64,000 bases of DNA, from contig CM046850.1 in assembly GCA_025618425.1 (NCBI GenBank), positions 5,495,520-5,559,519 of the forward strand, read 5' to 3'. This document shows positions 30,986 through 44,438 of this stretch, piece after piece. The position numbers and the translations under genes were made by a program. Under the pieces are notes generated by a model. It ran no database searches and was not told where the DNA came from. It was given only the letters and a program-made list of their open reading frames with translations. The DNA is from Heliocidaris tuberculata (taxonomy: Eukaryota > Echinodermata > Echinoidea > Camarodonta > Echinometridae). Within the stretch, counting starts at the first letter, position 1; the number at the start of each line of letters is the position of its first letter.

Positions 30986-33900
30986 AATCAAATTGAAATT
31001 ATTTGATTCCATTGTAAATTGAAAGTGTATCTGTAGAATGTTATATTTGCTTCGTAACTGTTTGGTAGACGAAAAATGAATGTAAGACATTTGGTAAATA
31101 ATGATTACACGTGTTTAGGGTGAAAAGAAAAAAAAAATCTGATCATTATGTTAACTTGTAGAGAAAAAAGAAGAGAAATGGACAGTTGTTGTCCAATGTT
31201 ATAGTTAGGACGGTGAGATACATTAAATGTAGATGATAAAATCATAAAACAACTCAGCATGATTACATGTCAATTACATGTATTACGTTTAGTGTAGATT
31301 CGTGTGTTTTCCTATGTGATGCGCGCATTGTTATTCCGTTAATAAACAGCTGAATTCTATTATGTTTTTGAATTAAGTTAATTTCACTTTACCTGTTTAC
31401 TCATCAAAATCATTGACAAAATAAAGCATTAAATGCTTTATTTTGGTGATTGTGATAGTTGTCAACTCTGATTTTGTTTGAAATAAATGCTTTCTATACA
31501 TGCATTCATTGATTCTTGCTGCGCCAGTATGTTTTGTACCAAGAAGGTGATTTTTTAAAAAGGCAGTTATTTTCTTTCAACACAATCGTAAAGACTTTCG
31601 AGAAATCAACTGAAAATCACTTAAATTCCCTATTGCATACATCATATATATCTCATAGCAATCATACTGGAAATATGTAATAGTCACTGTTATGGTCGAA
31701 TATGTCAAAAGGTGATGGACAAGCTACTAAAATTACCTCCGGTTGATCTCACATCGTTCAAGTGCCCTTTTTTTAGTGACAAGCGGAGAAAAGTTTTTAC
31801 ATTCTCCAGGCACCTTTTTAGTCCTGAGGGGATGGGGGGGGGGGGGGGCACACAAACAATTTTTTGCATTTTGTTTTGCTTGTGTTTATCTAAGCGGGAT
31901 CTACCCATGATTTACAGGAGAAGTAATGAATTGGTCATTCAAATTAGCCAACGGCACAATAATTCCCATAGTGCAATTATTCATGCTGAAGAGGAGATTT
32001 ATGCAAATAGTAATGCAAAGTAACAGAAATGCAATCAAATATATAATTGATAGTAATAAACCATCATAATATAACAGTTATCCGAGTGCTGCTAGGCCTG
32101 AAATCAAACTACAAAGAGTAATTATTTAGAAAAGGGACTTTGCATTATTGTTGTTTTCTCAAGATTTTCTCCATGATCTCGTATAACGGTAGTTCTTAAC
32201 CATGTTAACCTGGGAGCTGTGAGCCCAGTGGGGTCAGCAATTAGACTTTTTAGTTGGGTAAACTATATTTGAATCTCAGTACAGCTTTATTACACGGGGA
32301 TAACAGCACTGCCCAAGAATTGCATTTTGGTGGAAACGACACTTGGTCCAGAGGAAAAAAACAAACAAAACAACCTCCCCCCCCCCAAAAAAAAAAAAAA
32401 AACAACAGAATTTTCTACGTCACTATGAATAAGGTATTACGAACGTTCATTCATTAATATCATTAATATTATGGAGAATGCTTTCTTCTTGGGTTTGGGC
32501 CAAGAATAAGAGATGGCGCTAAAGCACTAAACGGGCTGTTTCATATTGCCATGGGTCAATGTATGGTTAAAAGTTTAACGGGTGCTTCCGGTGCTCCCAA
32601 ACAAAAGTCTACTTGACTTTTCTTCTATTTCTTATGTCTTCATTTAAACACTAAATCAACGGATGGCTCTATTCATACTGGAAATAATAACAGGCGTGAA
32701 ACCAGAATCATCGTTTTCATATTAATAGAGGTCTGATGGCTCTGTATTAAAATATCATAATCTACATTGTAAATCGCTTGAAATAATAATGCTCTTTGGG
32801 GTACCAGAGTCATCTACATACGGAGTGAGGCCAATTCGGCACCAGTAGGTGAAAATATGGCGCATGTTGCTTTGTTAGGCAAGCATGCAAAAAAAAAAAC
32901 AAAACAGGAATACGCCATGTTGTGCAAAACTGAAACTGAGTTGGCCAATCTGTGGTATTGATGGCTCTGTTGCAAATTTGTTATAGAACTTTGGCAGTTG
33001 TTATTGATAACAAGTTTTATGACACAGGGCCAAACTGCTGGGTCATCTATGTTGCAAACAAATCATAGAGATCCTATAATAGACACAGGATCTCTATGAA
33101 ACAAATACATGGCGCCATCTGCGTTGACACGCGAACGTCCTGAAATTCCACGTCGTTCGTAAAATACACAAGAAAGGAAGCTTTAAGGGAACTTGGTGAA
33201 AGCGAAATTGTCATGTAATTTTACCGTGTTTAGGCGAATGTTAATACGAGACAGGCCTATCCTCTTCCATCATGATGTATAATTTAAATCGAAATCTTAC
33301 TGAAAATCTATTTTTTAAACGAAAACAGGGCAGTCGAACCATGTCGCTAATCATGCTATTTAAAAATCATTGAAGGAGTTTATATAAAAGGAATAAAACA
33401 CTGAGTGGCCAAGCAAGTGCGTAAAGAAGTTGTGCACCAGTCTATAAAAAACCATCTTATCCTCATATCCTAGATTATTGTAATCTACTATTACTATTAT
33501 AATAAGTCCATTTGAAGTTCCTATACAAACAACAGCGAACCTAAAGAAAAGTTTTTCTGTTGAAGTTTTGTTGTTGTTGTTGTTGTTGTTGATTTGTAAT
33601 CGTAAGTGGTCACAGAACAATTTCAGTTTTTTTGCCAGAGGGGCAACCTTGAGTAATGAGCATAAATTGCATATCAAAAATCCATTGTGTTGTTCATCTA
33701 ATATGCAATACAACCTGTGATGCAACGAACGGAGGTTATACGAGGGAATTGTATTGAATCACGCGTTTCATTGCAGCTGCAGATTAACAACAATGTTAGC
33801 GTTGGGTGCAGAGCGCACATTGTGCGTAAGTCGTCTTGGGCTGTTTAAAGTGATTTGGTATTAAACTTTGTAGAGGCTTGATAAAATATGAGCTGCCTGG

Positions 33901-35448
33901 CCTTACATGCTATCGGTGTATGTAATATGGTTTAAAAATGAAGCCAGGGGGGAAAAAAAGCACTTCAAAATCATCATGTGCTTCACAAAAGTAAACATAC
34001 GCAAGTGACCGGAAATGCCAGACTCATTTTTCCCCATAGACTCAGTGTTAGACTAAAGGTATGGCCATACGCTTATGGGAGTATTCAGTCATCTTAATAA
34101 TAGCATTATATATTTGAAAACCTTTCTATGCCTGGCTATTTATTTATTCTTCTGGACATCATTATACAAGACAGATATCGAAATTCAACCATTTATTAAA
34201 TCAAGCCTCCAAAAAGTTACCGAATCCCTTTAATATGCCTGCATGTGGTTATTTATATATACATAATTCTTTTAATGCCGCTCTTTTTATCATCACCTTA
34301 TACACTACTTGTACATAATATGATAATTTATATTTCACGAAAGAGCATGTCTAGTTGATCAATTATGAGTATTTTGTTTTCGTTTATAATTGTTCTGTTT
34401 TTGTCATGTGTTACTCTTAATATCATTATTGTTCCGATTATTAATGTTATATTCGAACAAATTATTGATGGATATGTCAATGAAGTTCAATGAATAAATA
34501 CATACATGCATATACGAGGCACGAAATAATTATTTTAAAAATCTCATAAAAACCTAAGTGAATAACCTAATCGGTGCACCGCTAGAATTGTTTTTCTCTT
34601 TTTACATGTTTAAGAAACTTAGATAACTCTATATTTCTATGCATAATTACTTTAGAATTTAACGTAAAATAAACAGATTCAGATTCAGATTCAAAATAAA
34701 TCTATTTCCTTCTCATAATCAGATGCTATATGAAATGTACATTCACAAACATGGTGGAAGGAGGCGAGGGCCCCAGGAAGCACATGGCTTGTGGTGGGGT
34801 CGCCTTTATGATACATATTTATATATATTATTTTATACAACAATTATAACATACACGAAAGAAATTATAAAAAATATAAAAAAAATAAATAAATCTGCTA
34901 CTGACTATATTGTACGAAGTATATTTTTTACAGTACGAGTAAAATGTATAGAGTGAAGAGCATGTTTAAGTTGTTCAGAGTTTGGGACCAGAAAAACGAA
35001 TATTTTGTTGAAACGCAATTGTTCTATGTCTAGGAATATGGATGTCTCTCACAGATCGTGTTGGATAATTATGGAAATTGCAATTGAAATCAAACAGATT
35101 ACAAACTGCTCGGGGAAATATTTGTAAATGCACTTATACATAAAAATGTACTATTGGTAACTGACAATATCTTCAAATTTTAAGAGTCTCAAGCCATGAA
35201 ATAAGGGGTTGGTGTGAGTTCCAGATGGTACATCGCAGACAGTTCTTATTATCTTCTTTTGGAATGTAGTTAGCTTACTTATATTAGACGCAACAAAATC
35301 ATAAACAAAAAATAACTTGTATATGTAAGTCTAATCGTAGGATTTTTTCAACCAGCAAAATATACTGTGGAAACATTATAACTTTCATTTATCTTTAAAT
35401 GTTTTATCTTTTAGTTTCGCTTCCTATTTTTGTTGTTATTTTTCTGTT
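30986..35448. other. 4.5 kb with no recognisable gene
   Basis: Mostly AT-rich unique-looking sequence. Landmarks are a G run at 31833-31848, an A run at 32385-32402, a (TTG)n tract at about 33570-33592, a short hairpin at 33065-33098 (ATAGAGATCC...GGATCTCTAT), and a retroposon-like tail with GATTCA repeats at 34675-34695. Confidence 0.5.
34640..34697 (+). mobile_element. possible non-LTR retrotransposon tail with (GATTCA)n
   Basis: GTAAAATAAACAGATTCAGA followed by further GATTCA units, as at the 3' ends of CR1-like elements. No coding part was found. Confidence 0.35.
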
Positions 35449-35636
35449 AACACGATAAAAACTACTTTCGAAAAATAAACTCAAGGGCAATTTCAAAGGC
35501 CTATTGTACTGCCCATAGAAATCAGGTTCGGATTACGTAATACGCCATTGTAATGCTCGCACATTTCTAAAGGCGATAGACAGGGCTATTGAAATTGCCT
35601 TGAGTTGATTTTTCGTAAAACAGTTTTTATCGTGTT
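35449..35636. mobile_element. hairpin MITE AACACGATAAAAACT (188 bp)
   Basis: The left arm AACACGATAAAAACTACTTT...AACTCAAGGGCAATTTCAA is mirrored by TTGAAATTGCCTTGAGTT...AGTTTTTATCGTGTT. The loop is about 75 bp. Confidence 0.85.
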
Positions 35637-35654
35637 TGTTGTACCTTCTGCTTC

Positions 35655-36025
35655 TTCACTTTTTCATCACCCTTCTTATTTTTCTCCTTTATCTATTTCT
35701 CCTGTTTAATCTTCTTCTTCTTCTTCTTCACCTTCCCCTTTCTCTTTTTCTTCTATTTCTACTTCTTCTTTATCTTTTTCTTTATCTTGTTCTTGTTCTT
35801 GTTCTTCTTGTTCTTGTTCTTGTTCTTCTCCTTCTTCTTCTATACTTCTTGTTCTTGTTCTTGTTCTTGTTCTTGTTCTTCTTGTTCTTGTTCTTCTTGT
35901 TCTTCTTCTTCTTCTCCTTCTTCTTCTATACTTCTTCTTGTTCTTGTTCTTGTTCTTGTTCTTCTTGTTCTTGTTCTTGTTCTTCTTCTTCTTCTTCTTC
36001 TTCTTCTTCTTCTTCTTCTTCTTCT

Positions 36026-36077
<52 letters not shown>

Positions 36078-36087
36078 TTTCTTCTTC

Positions 36088-36119
<32 letters not shown>

Positions 36120-36136
36120 CTTCTTCTTCTTCTTCT
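35655..36136 (+). repeat. pyrimidine simple repeat (TTC)n/(TTCTTG)n
   Basis: About 480 bp of TTC units with CTTGTT variants, ending in a nearly pure (TTC)n. Phe/Leu/Ser frames are artefacts. Confidence 0.95.
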
Positions 36137-38235
36137 TTCGGATGGTGACGTTAAAAGGTCGGTCCCAGATATAAATAATCATATTTGATTGATACACGTC
36201 GGTAAAAACCAAATTACACACAATTACACACATCATCGATTTGTATAATCTTGTTCTATGTTGCCTCTTTTTTTGTCCTTTTTCAAACTTATTCTATTAT
36301 TTCCTTCCTCCCTCATTCTGTCTGTGCTCCCCCCATTTTATTAATGTGTTTTTAATTTTCTTAGTGTGTTTTTATACCCTTTTTTTTCTCTCTTCTTCTT
36401 TTCGTACTATATGGACCTCCGCTTACGTGTAGACCTTGATGGTTACCTGTGGAAATCTTGGAAAATTAATTTCATTGCATCATTTTGAACAGTTCATTTG
36501 AAAGTGAATGAAAGAGAAATCATAAATGACATGGATAATAATGATAATAAGCTCAAGATCACCTTTTTCCCTAATTCCTTTATAACCTCCCTACTCCTGT
36601 CCTTCACTGCAAAAGCAGTGAATTCGGGAACCGAGAAGGAACCAGGTTTTGGTCTGCTAGCGAAGGTTCCAACTCGGGTGGGGGTTAGTCACAAGACCAA
36701 TAAAATAAACAAATTCCAAATAAAAGATAAGGAAAATTAATAAACAAAAGCGCTGGGACACAATGTATAATAAGGTGTCATATGATTCTTTATTTACAGA
36801 TCACTGACCTGTATAACTGACAAAGTTATAATAGAACAGTTACACAAAATAACATCAATCAAATATACTCTCAGTCTATATCCTTCTATCAAAAGACCTT
36901 ATTTCGGACAAAGCAGTACTTTAAATAACCTAACTTAATATGTTAATTATGGGACTTAAGGGGATGGGAAATTAAGATAGGGAAAGGTTAGTTAGGGAAG
37001 GGATGGTTAGTATTGTGGCCACTTACATGCAACGCGGTAGTTCAAACCTTTTACTTGATCGTTTCGCTAGGCGACCGCGAATTAACCGGTTCGGCGCATA
37101 GATGAGATGGACGACGGGATGACGATGAAAATACAGGAACGATGAAGACTTCAAGGGCAGGAACGGGGTCGGGAACACAGGAACAAGTTCGAGAACACAG
37201 GATAAGTTAACATGAAGAACTCCAGAGCAGCGAATTGCAATAAAGGTTGATGGTACCCAAATGCAAACGACTGATCACTTGAGGAAAAATGGATGTTTCA
37301 GTTCTTGATACTTTTAAAGAAATATCCTTCGTCGAGTTTGATGAATTTAGCACTGTTCTGCTGATTCTGACTTAGCGATTAGATGACTTGGTCTCTGAAA
37401 CAGCGGTGCTCAAACTTCAGGTACTTTCAGGTTGAAGACTCAGAGTTGCACTTTCAGATGTTAATAATTAGTAAGGAAGGGGTGGGGAAGATCTACGAAG
37501 GGGGACCAAACGGGGATGACCAAGTCGGGGAAAACCAAGTGAAGAAAACATGCAGTGGACCTTCTTTTATACTTAATTAAACATTCGTTTTACTATTACT
37601 TCATTGGTCAATTATTCTCTAGGGGGTGGTCCTTGATCATAAGCTATACTTCTCTTTGATCAGGAGTTACAAATCACTGCCAATTAAAGCGTCTACCTAA
37701 TAACGTACAGGTTCTCCGAACCTCCAGTAATCAGGCCTATTTAATATAAAAAACTTAACAAACATTACTATTCATCCTTTGTTACAGGAAGTATGAGAAC
37801 AGCAAACATAGTATACTATCATATAATAGTGGATTTAGGACATGAATGGAGCGGTGGCTATAAAGGCTTAGTGTATGGTGGCATGAAAGGAGGATTAGAG
37901 ATATGAATAAAATAAAAGACAATAAAGTTTGGGCAACGGTGGGAATGAACCTACATAATATTACCAGCATATGTTATAAGTCCAGACTTACCAAGAAAGA
38001 AATGAAGAGAGAGAAAAGAATGAATACAAGCGAAGGAAAAGAGGACAGGATGAGTAATCTACCACCTTGCTACACCTTGAAAAATTGCTTTACCGATATG
38101 AAACAAAATGAATCTTTAAAATCTGATTTTCTCTGATATGCTTTTTTATCGTTCACACGCAGAGCACGCATTATTATGTCAATGGCCCTTCCTGATAAAC
38201 GAAAGGGACGAAATTACATTTGTTCCCACTAGGTG
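36137..38235. other. intergenic, no gene recognised
   Basis: Moderate AT content. 37040-37210 is GC-richer (GGTTCGGCGCATAGATGAG, repeated GGAACA.G units) but shows no splice-bounded frame. Confidence 0.4.

Positions 38236-38283
<48 letters not shown>
38236..38283. repeat. (TA)n microsatellite
   Basis: A near-uninterrupted TA array. Confidence 0.95.
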
Positions 38284-38327
38284 TTCCTGCCGTATCTTTC
38301 TTCATCCGGCCAGTCCCTGTATATCTG

Positions 38328-38407
38328 TTCTTAATAGTCCTCGCATAAACCAAACCAAAGAAGACGGACGATTCGTACAGAAGTACAACATGTACAAGAA
38401 GTTCTGA
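38328..38407 (+). CDS. possible terminal exon, unidentified
   Basis: Downstream of pyrimidine-rich CGTATCTTTCTTCATCC with an AG at 38311-38312, and a second AG at 38336-38337, the frame reads RINQTKEDGRFVQKYNMYKK-F then TGA at 38405-38407. Composition is codon-like and unlike the surroundings. No upstream exon in frame was identified and the family is unknown; it may be chance. Confidence 0.15.
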
Positions 38408-39035
38408 AGATACGTGCGGAATTCTACATCATGGCTGTAATTTAGTGCTAGCTGGAGACCAATTTATTTTGGTTTGTGTCCACCCCTATCTGTCGGAATG
38501 CCCTTTCCTCGCCCTACCAATGCACTTTCTCCACCAGCCCTCGAGTCACCTGTACTTTTACATCCCTTCGCTGGTCCTTCTGGTTATGTTCTCACAACAT
38601 GGACACCAATGCCCAGCACGTTAGCACGATCTGAGGAGTGGGAAGCAGCGAAATTGTGTTGATATTTACTATATAGGGGAGATGGGAAATGTTTAAATAA
38701 AGATAGCATTATGATGTGAATATACTATGATTTCTAAATATTCCGAAATAAAATAGTGCTATGTGTACCCTTGAATAAAACAAACCATTAATAAACAATA
38801 TAAAAAACGATTGGTCACTTTCAACCAATGCCATTTTGATATCTAATCACCAACTTGGTTAAAATCGTGGTTACTTTGGTTAAGATAATTACATGAATAT
38901 TAGAATGAAAATTATTTGTTTTTTGTTTATTTATTTTTTTGTCTCTTGTTGTCGTCGTTGTTTCCTTGTAAACATTCTGGCTGGTAGAATATATATATCT
39001 GACCAAAACATAGCTGGAGGGGTGGGGGGGGGGGG
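38408..39035. other. intergenic, no gene recognised
   Basis: A GC-richer patch at 38470-38660 contains a 62-codon frame without recognisable domains. It ends with a 13-nt G run at 39020-39035. Confidence 0.35.
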
Positions 39036-39263
39036 ATGTCGTGGTCTAGTGGATAAGTCTCTGGAGTGCGGATCACAAGGTACGGGGTTCGAATCCTAGC
39101 CTGGCACTAATGTGTTTTGGCAAGACATTAATCTACATTTTCCACTCTCCACCCAGGTACCTTGTATGCTTGAACGCTATACTTTGACGGCTAGGCTATA
39201 ACCGGGTAATAATGTGCAGCGCCATGAGCGTCATAGCGTGACGGATATTATTATTATTATTAT
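39036..39263 (+). mobile_element. tRNA-derived SINE with (ATT)n tail
   Basis: The tRNA-like head has an A box (TGGTCTAGTGGATAAG) and a B box (GGTTCGAATCC). The body includes TTTTGGCAAGACATTAATC and CCACTCTCCACCCAGGTACC, and it ends in GATATTATTATTATTATTA. It resembles sea-urchin-type SINE architecture. Confidence 0.85.
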
Positions 39264-41048
39264 AACACTACAATGTGTAAACTTTAAACAGCAGAGAGAA
39301 ATATATATTCTAAAGCTTTTTAAAAAGAGTGAGAATAAGACTTTGTCCTCTTCCTTTTACATAGTGATGCTTTTATAGTGTGCTGAAAATGCACTATTTT
39401 CGAAAAGTAATTCATAAATATTGTCTCCTTTAAAAAAAATTTAATATTCATTAAAGGGAACTGTGAATATACAGAGGGGACAAATAAAATAAGTGAGAGT
39501 GACTAAGAGAAAAAAAGAGGAAGAGAAAGCGAGAGAGAGAGAAAGAGAGAAAGAGAAGAAAGAGAGAGAGAGAGGGAGAGAGAGAGAAAGAATAAGGGAA
39601 CACTAAGATATAAGGAAAAAATAGTAATCCTCTCTCGTGAAACGAAAATACCCAATTTAAAAGGGGAGAAAAACCGAAACTATATCATATATATTGGAGA
39701 TGGTTGTTTTCTGTAATTTTTCGACAAGTTGACGAGAGACGAAGTTCCGCTAATGCATACGAATGAAATAACTTCCGGTCATTTTGCGACGATTTCCACC
39801 GTTTTCCTGTGTTTCCGCGCCTGTCGATATCATCGCAAAAAGGGCGAAAATGAGTGACTCAAATTATGATGAAAGGAACGAATGAATACAATGCGTACAG
39901 ACACGTGCTGAGTCGTCATTTATTCCGCTCGAGGCTTTTAGCAAGATTTATTGTGATGTCCATAATCTATCTGCTTCCGTCTATATCTCCTCTTCGTTTT
40001 AAGAAAATAAAAAGAAAAGAGGGGTCGAAGAAAGTCATCGCCGCGTGCCGAGTAAAACTCGCAGCACGAATCAGAATTCTTAGCGGGTTGCTGCTAAGCG
40101 ATTCGGCCGTCACGGCGGGGCTGGTCGTTGGGTAATAATTGGCCTACTGGCAGCCGCAGGCGATGCACAATCTTTTAGCCGTCATGATGATCGTTTTTAC
40201 ATCATTTTTCGGTGATAATGTGTCGATATGATGTTCATGTCTGACAACAATTTGATCAGATTTTTTTCCGTTAATGAGCCTTTTCGTTGAATATCAAGAG
40301 ATGGAAATATAGGTTTGAACACCCAAAGCCCATCGGCAACAGGTTACAAAATAGTATGAGTATGCACATAATTCTAAGTCTACATTCAAATAATTATTAT
40401 AAGATGGTCTAGAGTGATGCAAAATATGATAACAAAATGAAGGAACTAATTATTTTTTGGTAAAAATTCCCTAATTATGATGCAAAATAACAAAAATACT
40501 TTCCTGAGGATCATAATTTATACAAGGATATAAATGTATACTGTGCTCATGTCTTTTTTCCCATTTCCCCATTAAATGTTTTGATTTTGTCTTTTAAAAT
40601 TTTATCATCAAGATCATCTCTGAATATTGAAGACTGCTTTTAATTTTGAGGGAATCTACCTTTTCAAGCCCTGCATTTTACTACACATTATTCCCTAATA
40701 TTTCACTCCAAATTTGTTTTTCTTATGTCAGCTTAAAAGATAATATTGTTCTGTGTGACTGTTTTTCTGTTTTTGTTTTGTCATTCTTATTACTTTTATG
40801 ACTAGAAGTTGAATATATTGAATATGTTCTTTATTGATTATCATTAATATAATTAAAATATAATTAAAATAATTAGAATTTCACTGATTATGGTTAAGTT
40901 ACTCTACTGCTCTTGATTCTCCCTCTTCAACTTTATCTTCCAAAATATCTTTCATCTCGTAGTCCGCTATTCAGTTTTCATATCTGCTTTTCCATCTGCC
41001 CCCTCTCTCTCTAAAATTTGAGAGAAAAAAATATTTATGATAATTAAT
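39264..41048. other. intergenic with (GA)n microsatellite and a GC-richer island
   Basis: (GA)n at 39520-39592. 39720-40190 is GC-richer and information-dense (AACTTCCGGTCATTTTGCGA, GCGATTCGGCCGTCACGG). It could be a regulatory element; its open frame (39854-40135) has no recognisable domain. Confidence 0.35.
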
Positions 41049-41330
41049 TTTCATTCTATGTTCATTCTGTGTTCACTCCCCTTGCATTCACGTCAGTGAT
41101 CCCTTGTTTAGGAGTGATTATCTATTTATTTTAGAGCGCTCTCTAAAAAGAAAAAAAAAGTTAATTTTCACTTTGCTTTCCCTATATTTTCACTCCCCCA
41201 GGGAGTCACGTCAGTTATCACTTGTTTCGGAGTGATTATAGATTATTTATTTTAGAGCTCTCTCTAAAAAAAAGGAGTGAATTTTCACTCTATTTTCACT
41301 CCCCGGGGAGTGACGTCAGTGATCTCTCGA
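41049..41330 (+). repeat. tandem repeat (about 117 bp) with CACGTCA/TGACGTCA cores, array 1
   Basis: Units start near 41049, 41165 and 41282 (the last partial). Each has TTTTCACT, a TTCACTCCCC segment, then CACGTCAGT.ATC or TGACGTCAGTGATC, then GGAGTGATTAT and a TTTAGAGC.CTCTCTAAA segment. Related to 59532-59695. Confidence 0.8.
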
Positions 41331-41558
41331 TTAATTTTTTTTTTCTGGACAGAGAGTTCCATACTTCCTCTTCTCATCACACTCCTTAGAACTCCATCCT
41401 CCCGTTATCTTCTATCTGCTCTTTCACTGCCTGATCACAATGACAACCCCTCTTTATCCTTTCTATTATAAATTTTGTATCTAAATGAAATGGCCACGAA
41501 ATTGGCATGAGTTGTGGTAGAGGTTCCATGCATGGTCAAGTAGATACGTCACGGGACA

Positions 41559-41758
41559 GCGGATGGTTCAGTGGTAGAGCAGTTGTCCCGTAACCGGGAG
41601 GTCGTGGGTTCGAAACCAAGCCGATGCGCGCTAGTGCCCTTTTGGTAAAGCATTAATCCTTATCACCAAGTCCCTCATTGAGGACTTTAAGCCGTCGGTC
41701 CACTGGTTGCTTACCCAAAAGCAGACAATTGATTTCTACTACTACTACTATTACTGCT
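41559..41758 (+). mobile_element. tRNA-derived SINE with (CTA)n tail
   Basis: GCGGATGGTTCAGTGGTAGA contains the A box, and GGTCGTGGGTTCGAAACC contains the B box. The body has CCTTTTGGTAAAGCATTAAT, then a (CTA)n tail merging into a (CTT)n microsatellite. The anticodon arm is not a clean 7-nt loop, so this is a SINE head rather than a functional tRNA. Confidence 0.8.
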
Positions 41759-42022
41759 TCTTCATCATCATCTCCTGCTCCTTCTTCTTTATTCTTCTTT
41801 TTTTTTTCTTCTTCTTCTTTTTCTTCTTTTTCTTCTTCTTTTTCTCCTTCTTCTCCCCTTCTTCTTCCCCTTCCCCTTCTCCTTCTCCTTCTTCTCCTTC
41901 TTCTTCTTCTTCATCATCATCTTCTTCTCCTTCTCTTTCTTCATCTTCTTCTCCTTCTTCTTCTTCTTCTTCTTCTCTTTCTTCTCCTTCCTCTTCCCCT
42001 TCTTCTCTTTCTTCTTCTTCTC
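41759..42022 (+). repeat. pyrimidine simple repeat (CTT)n
   Basis: A CTT/CCTT array directly following the SINE tail. Confidence 0.92.
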
Positions 42023-44438
42023 CACAGAAATATTTTACTACTTTCTACCATCCCTGATAGTATACAGGTACCAATATTGCGAATTGTGTTACCTTGAGAA
42101 GATCGAGATGGGATTAAAAAAAAAAAATGACTGTTTGATGAGTCATTTTTATTCCTAGCAGTCATGCTCGATTTCTGACTTTCATCACACTAAGTGCCTT
42201 TATAGCAAAAGAAACAGAATAAACTTTTTTTATATAAATGAAGAAAACCAGACGACTTCACTAAGAGAAAATGAGTTTCATTTCTTGTCCATCTATCTGT
42301 CACAATCACAGCAGTCTAGATGCAATTAAGACGCTTTTATCTCTCTTCAAATTAGCCGGTTGTCCAGAGCTGAGGGCGTAGCCCGAATTCCAGTTGACTT
42401 AGGGGGCGAGAATCATTTATTACGGTAGAAAATGAATGTTACTGATGGAGGAGAAACCATTGTGTATAATTGTGTATGATTGTGTATAGTATACCTCCTG
42501 TATATTCGTCCAATTGCCTTTCTGTGAGAAGACAAAAGGGAGAAAGGGAGAGAAAGAAAGAGATGGAGGTAGATGCTGAAGTCGAAAGCTCCTTGAGATT
42601 CGCGGCTGGGTCCCGTCTACCATTTCGTCATTAAGCGGCGCAAAATCGGCGAAATCTCGCCAGGAAACTTGGGGTGAGTGTGAGAAAAGCGCGACCGAAT
42701 AGCGAGGGGCACTGCAGCGCTACCCACAGCAATTAGAGGCTAGACGCCGGGAGCCCGGTCGGGCGCAGTCGGGCACTCTCCACCAGCCCTCGCGCTGCAC
42801 GCTGCGACCCTAGGCCCAAACGAATGCATGCAGCGAGAATGAGGAATAAAAGTAACCCAAAAGAGATTCGTACATGCCAAACTTTGTCATTCATACCTAT
42901 CGCTTGCAAAGAGTCCACCTCGGAATATATACAGGAATCATATTTAATTTTGCTTCATATTAAAGACAATATTTACTGGGATTCACTATCTGATTAGGAA
43001 TATTAACAGACGAATCAATCTTGAAATATCCAAGATGGCGCCCTGTGCACTCGTGACGTCAAGACTTCAGGTACAGTATCATGGCGCCTTATTATATTCA
43101 ATCTATTCAGTTCAACATGGTAATTCGCATCGGTTGATGAATATAATTTTTTCAGTCAATCTAACCTTCACATCTCCCCCAAACCAATGCCAGAAAATAA
43201 TAAAGCATCAAAACAGATGGCAGGTCTGTGAGGAAGAAAAGTAGTCTCAATTTGCACAGAAATATCTGCCCCTGCCCTGCATGCTAGAAAGGGGCCCTAT
43301 CTAGCTTTATCACATTGTTGAGCAGGCTATACACTGAAACCCCTGACTTTATTAGATTTAGCAATTGTTGGCATATCTGAGGCCTCGTATGTCCTCATAT
43401 TTCGTGCTTGTCAAGCGTTGGCGCCGTAATCGCAGGTGACATACCCTATCAACGTGTATTTGAAGTTAAAACGCGTTCCCATATATTAGGATGTACCGTA
43501 CATGTACATTTTACAGTACCACTCTTGCGTCACAGACGTGTATAAGTTACGCTCACTAGACTGGACGGTGAGCGCGTGGAGTATCCCAAGGCGGAAAATG
43601 GCGCCGCTTTAATTCATATGCTCATGGTTGTCGTATAGATGCAATAACTATGAGTTGTAACTTATGTTTCTTCTTTGAAACAAGACATTGTTGATTTTGT
43701 CCCAAAAACATTTTGCAATAGCCAGCTGATAGCAACAGCTTAATGTAGTTGGTCTAATTATTAATGCGCCTGCTCGTTGACAAAACGAACGACAAAGCAG
43801 CCGACGAGATCAATATAATTTTCATCGGAAAGAATGTAAGCCCAAAACACGGGGTTTTTTTAAATGACAAAAGAAAGGTTTTCAGATATTTCAAAGAATA
43901 CGAGTAAAAGGTAAACTATAGATCATTTGTTCTTACATCATGGTGTATCAATAATAACGATCAGGAACGACATCACAAATGATGATAAATGCGAATCAGC
44001 TTCCTTCTCCTTGATGATATCGACAACGAGACAGGACGACCTCCAATCTTCGTGCGTCCCCTCCCATGAAGTCTTCATAACTTAATTCAATGAAGGTACG
44101 AATCTGATGACTTAGCTAGGTCATAAAGATTGGCATGTGAGGTGTCCTTCTCAAAGTACACCTCTGTCCTTCAAAGTGTCTTCTTCTTCTTCTTCTTCTA
44201 TCTCAAAATCATTGTCAGTGTTGTTCTGACAAAATTTTCCTAAAGGTTAATAATATAAGTTACACCTGTCATGCAAATATAGGGTTTCAAATTGTCTTAT
44301 ATGACTGCGACAACTCACAGAAGTAAACAATATTCACTTGAAGGTATTATGCACTCTGTTTGGAAAAGTTGAAGAGATTCAATTTTAAGACACCTATGAG
44401 GATAAAGAGCACATCTTCTGAATAGTTGCTCGGAAACG
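42023..44438. other. intergenic, no confident gene
   Basis: 42590-42830 is a GC-rich island (GAAATCTCGCCAGGAAACTT, GCCGGGAGCCCGGTCGGGCG) with several CpGs. 43030-43090 and 43590-43605 carry AAGATGGCGCC/AAATGGCGCCG motifs resembling YY1-type promoter sites. No splice-supported coding exon was found. Confidence 0.35.

Noticed and set aside
35636..36188. Open frames of 130-170 codons, poly-Ser/Leu/Phe
   Set aside because: Pure (TTC)n/(TTCTTG)n simple sequence read in three frames.
39036..39105. Possible functional tRNA gene
   Set aside because: The tRNA-like promoter boxes are followed by a SINE body and an (ATT)n tail; the acceptor stem is not complementary.
41559..41630. Possible functional tRNA gene
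   Set aside because: A and B boxes are present, but the anticodon arm does not fold with a 7-nt loop, and a SINE body and (CTA)n tail follow.
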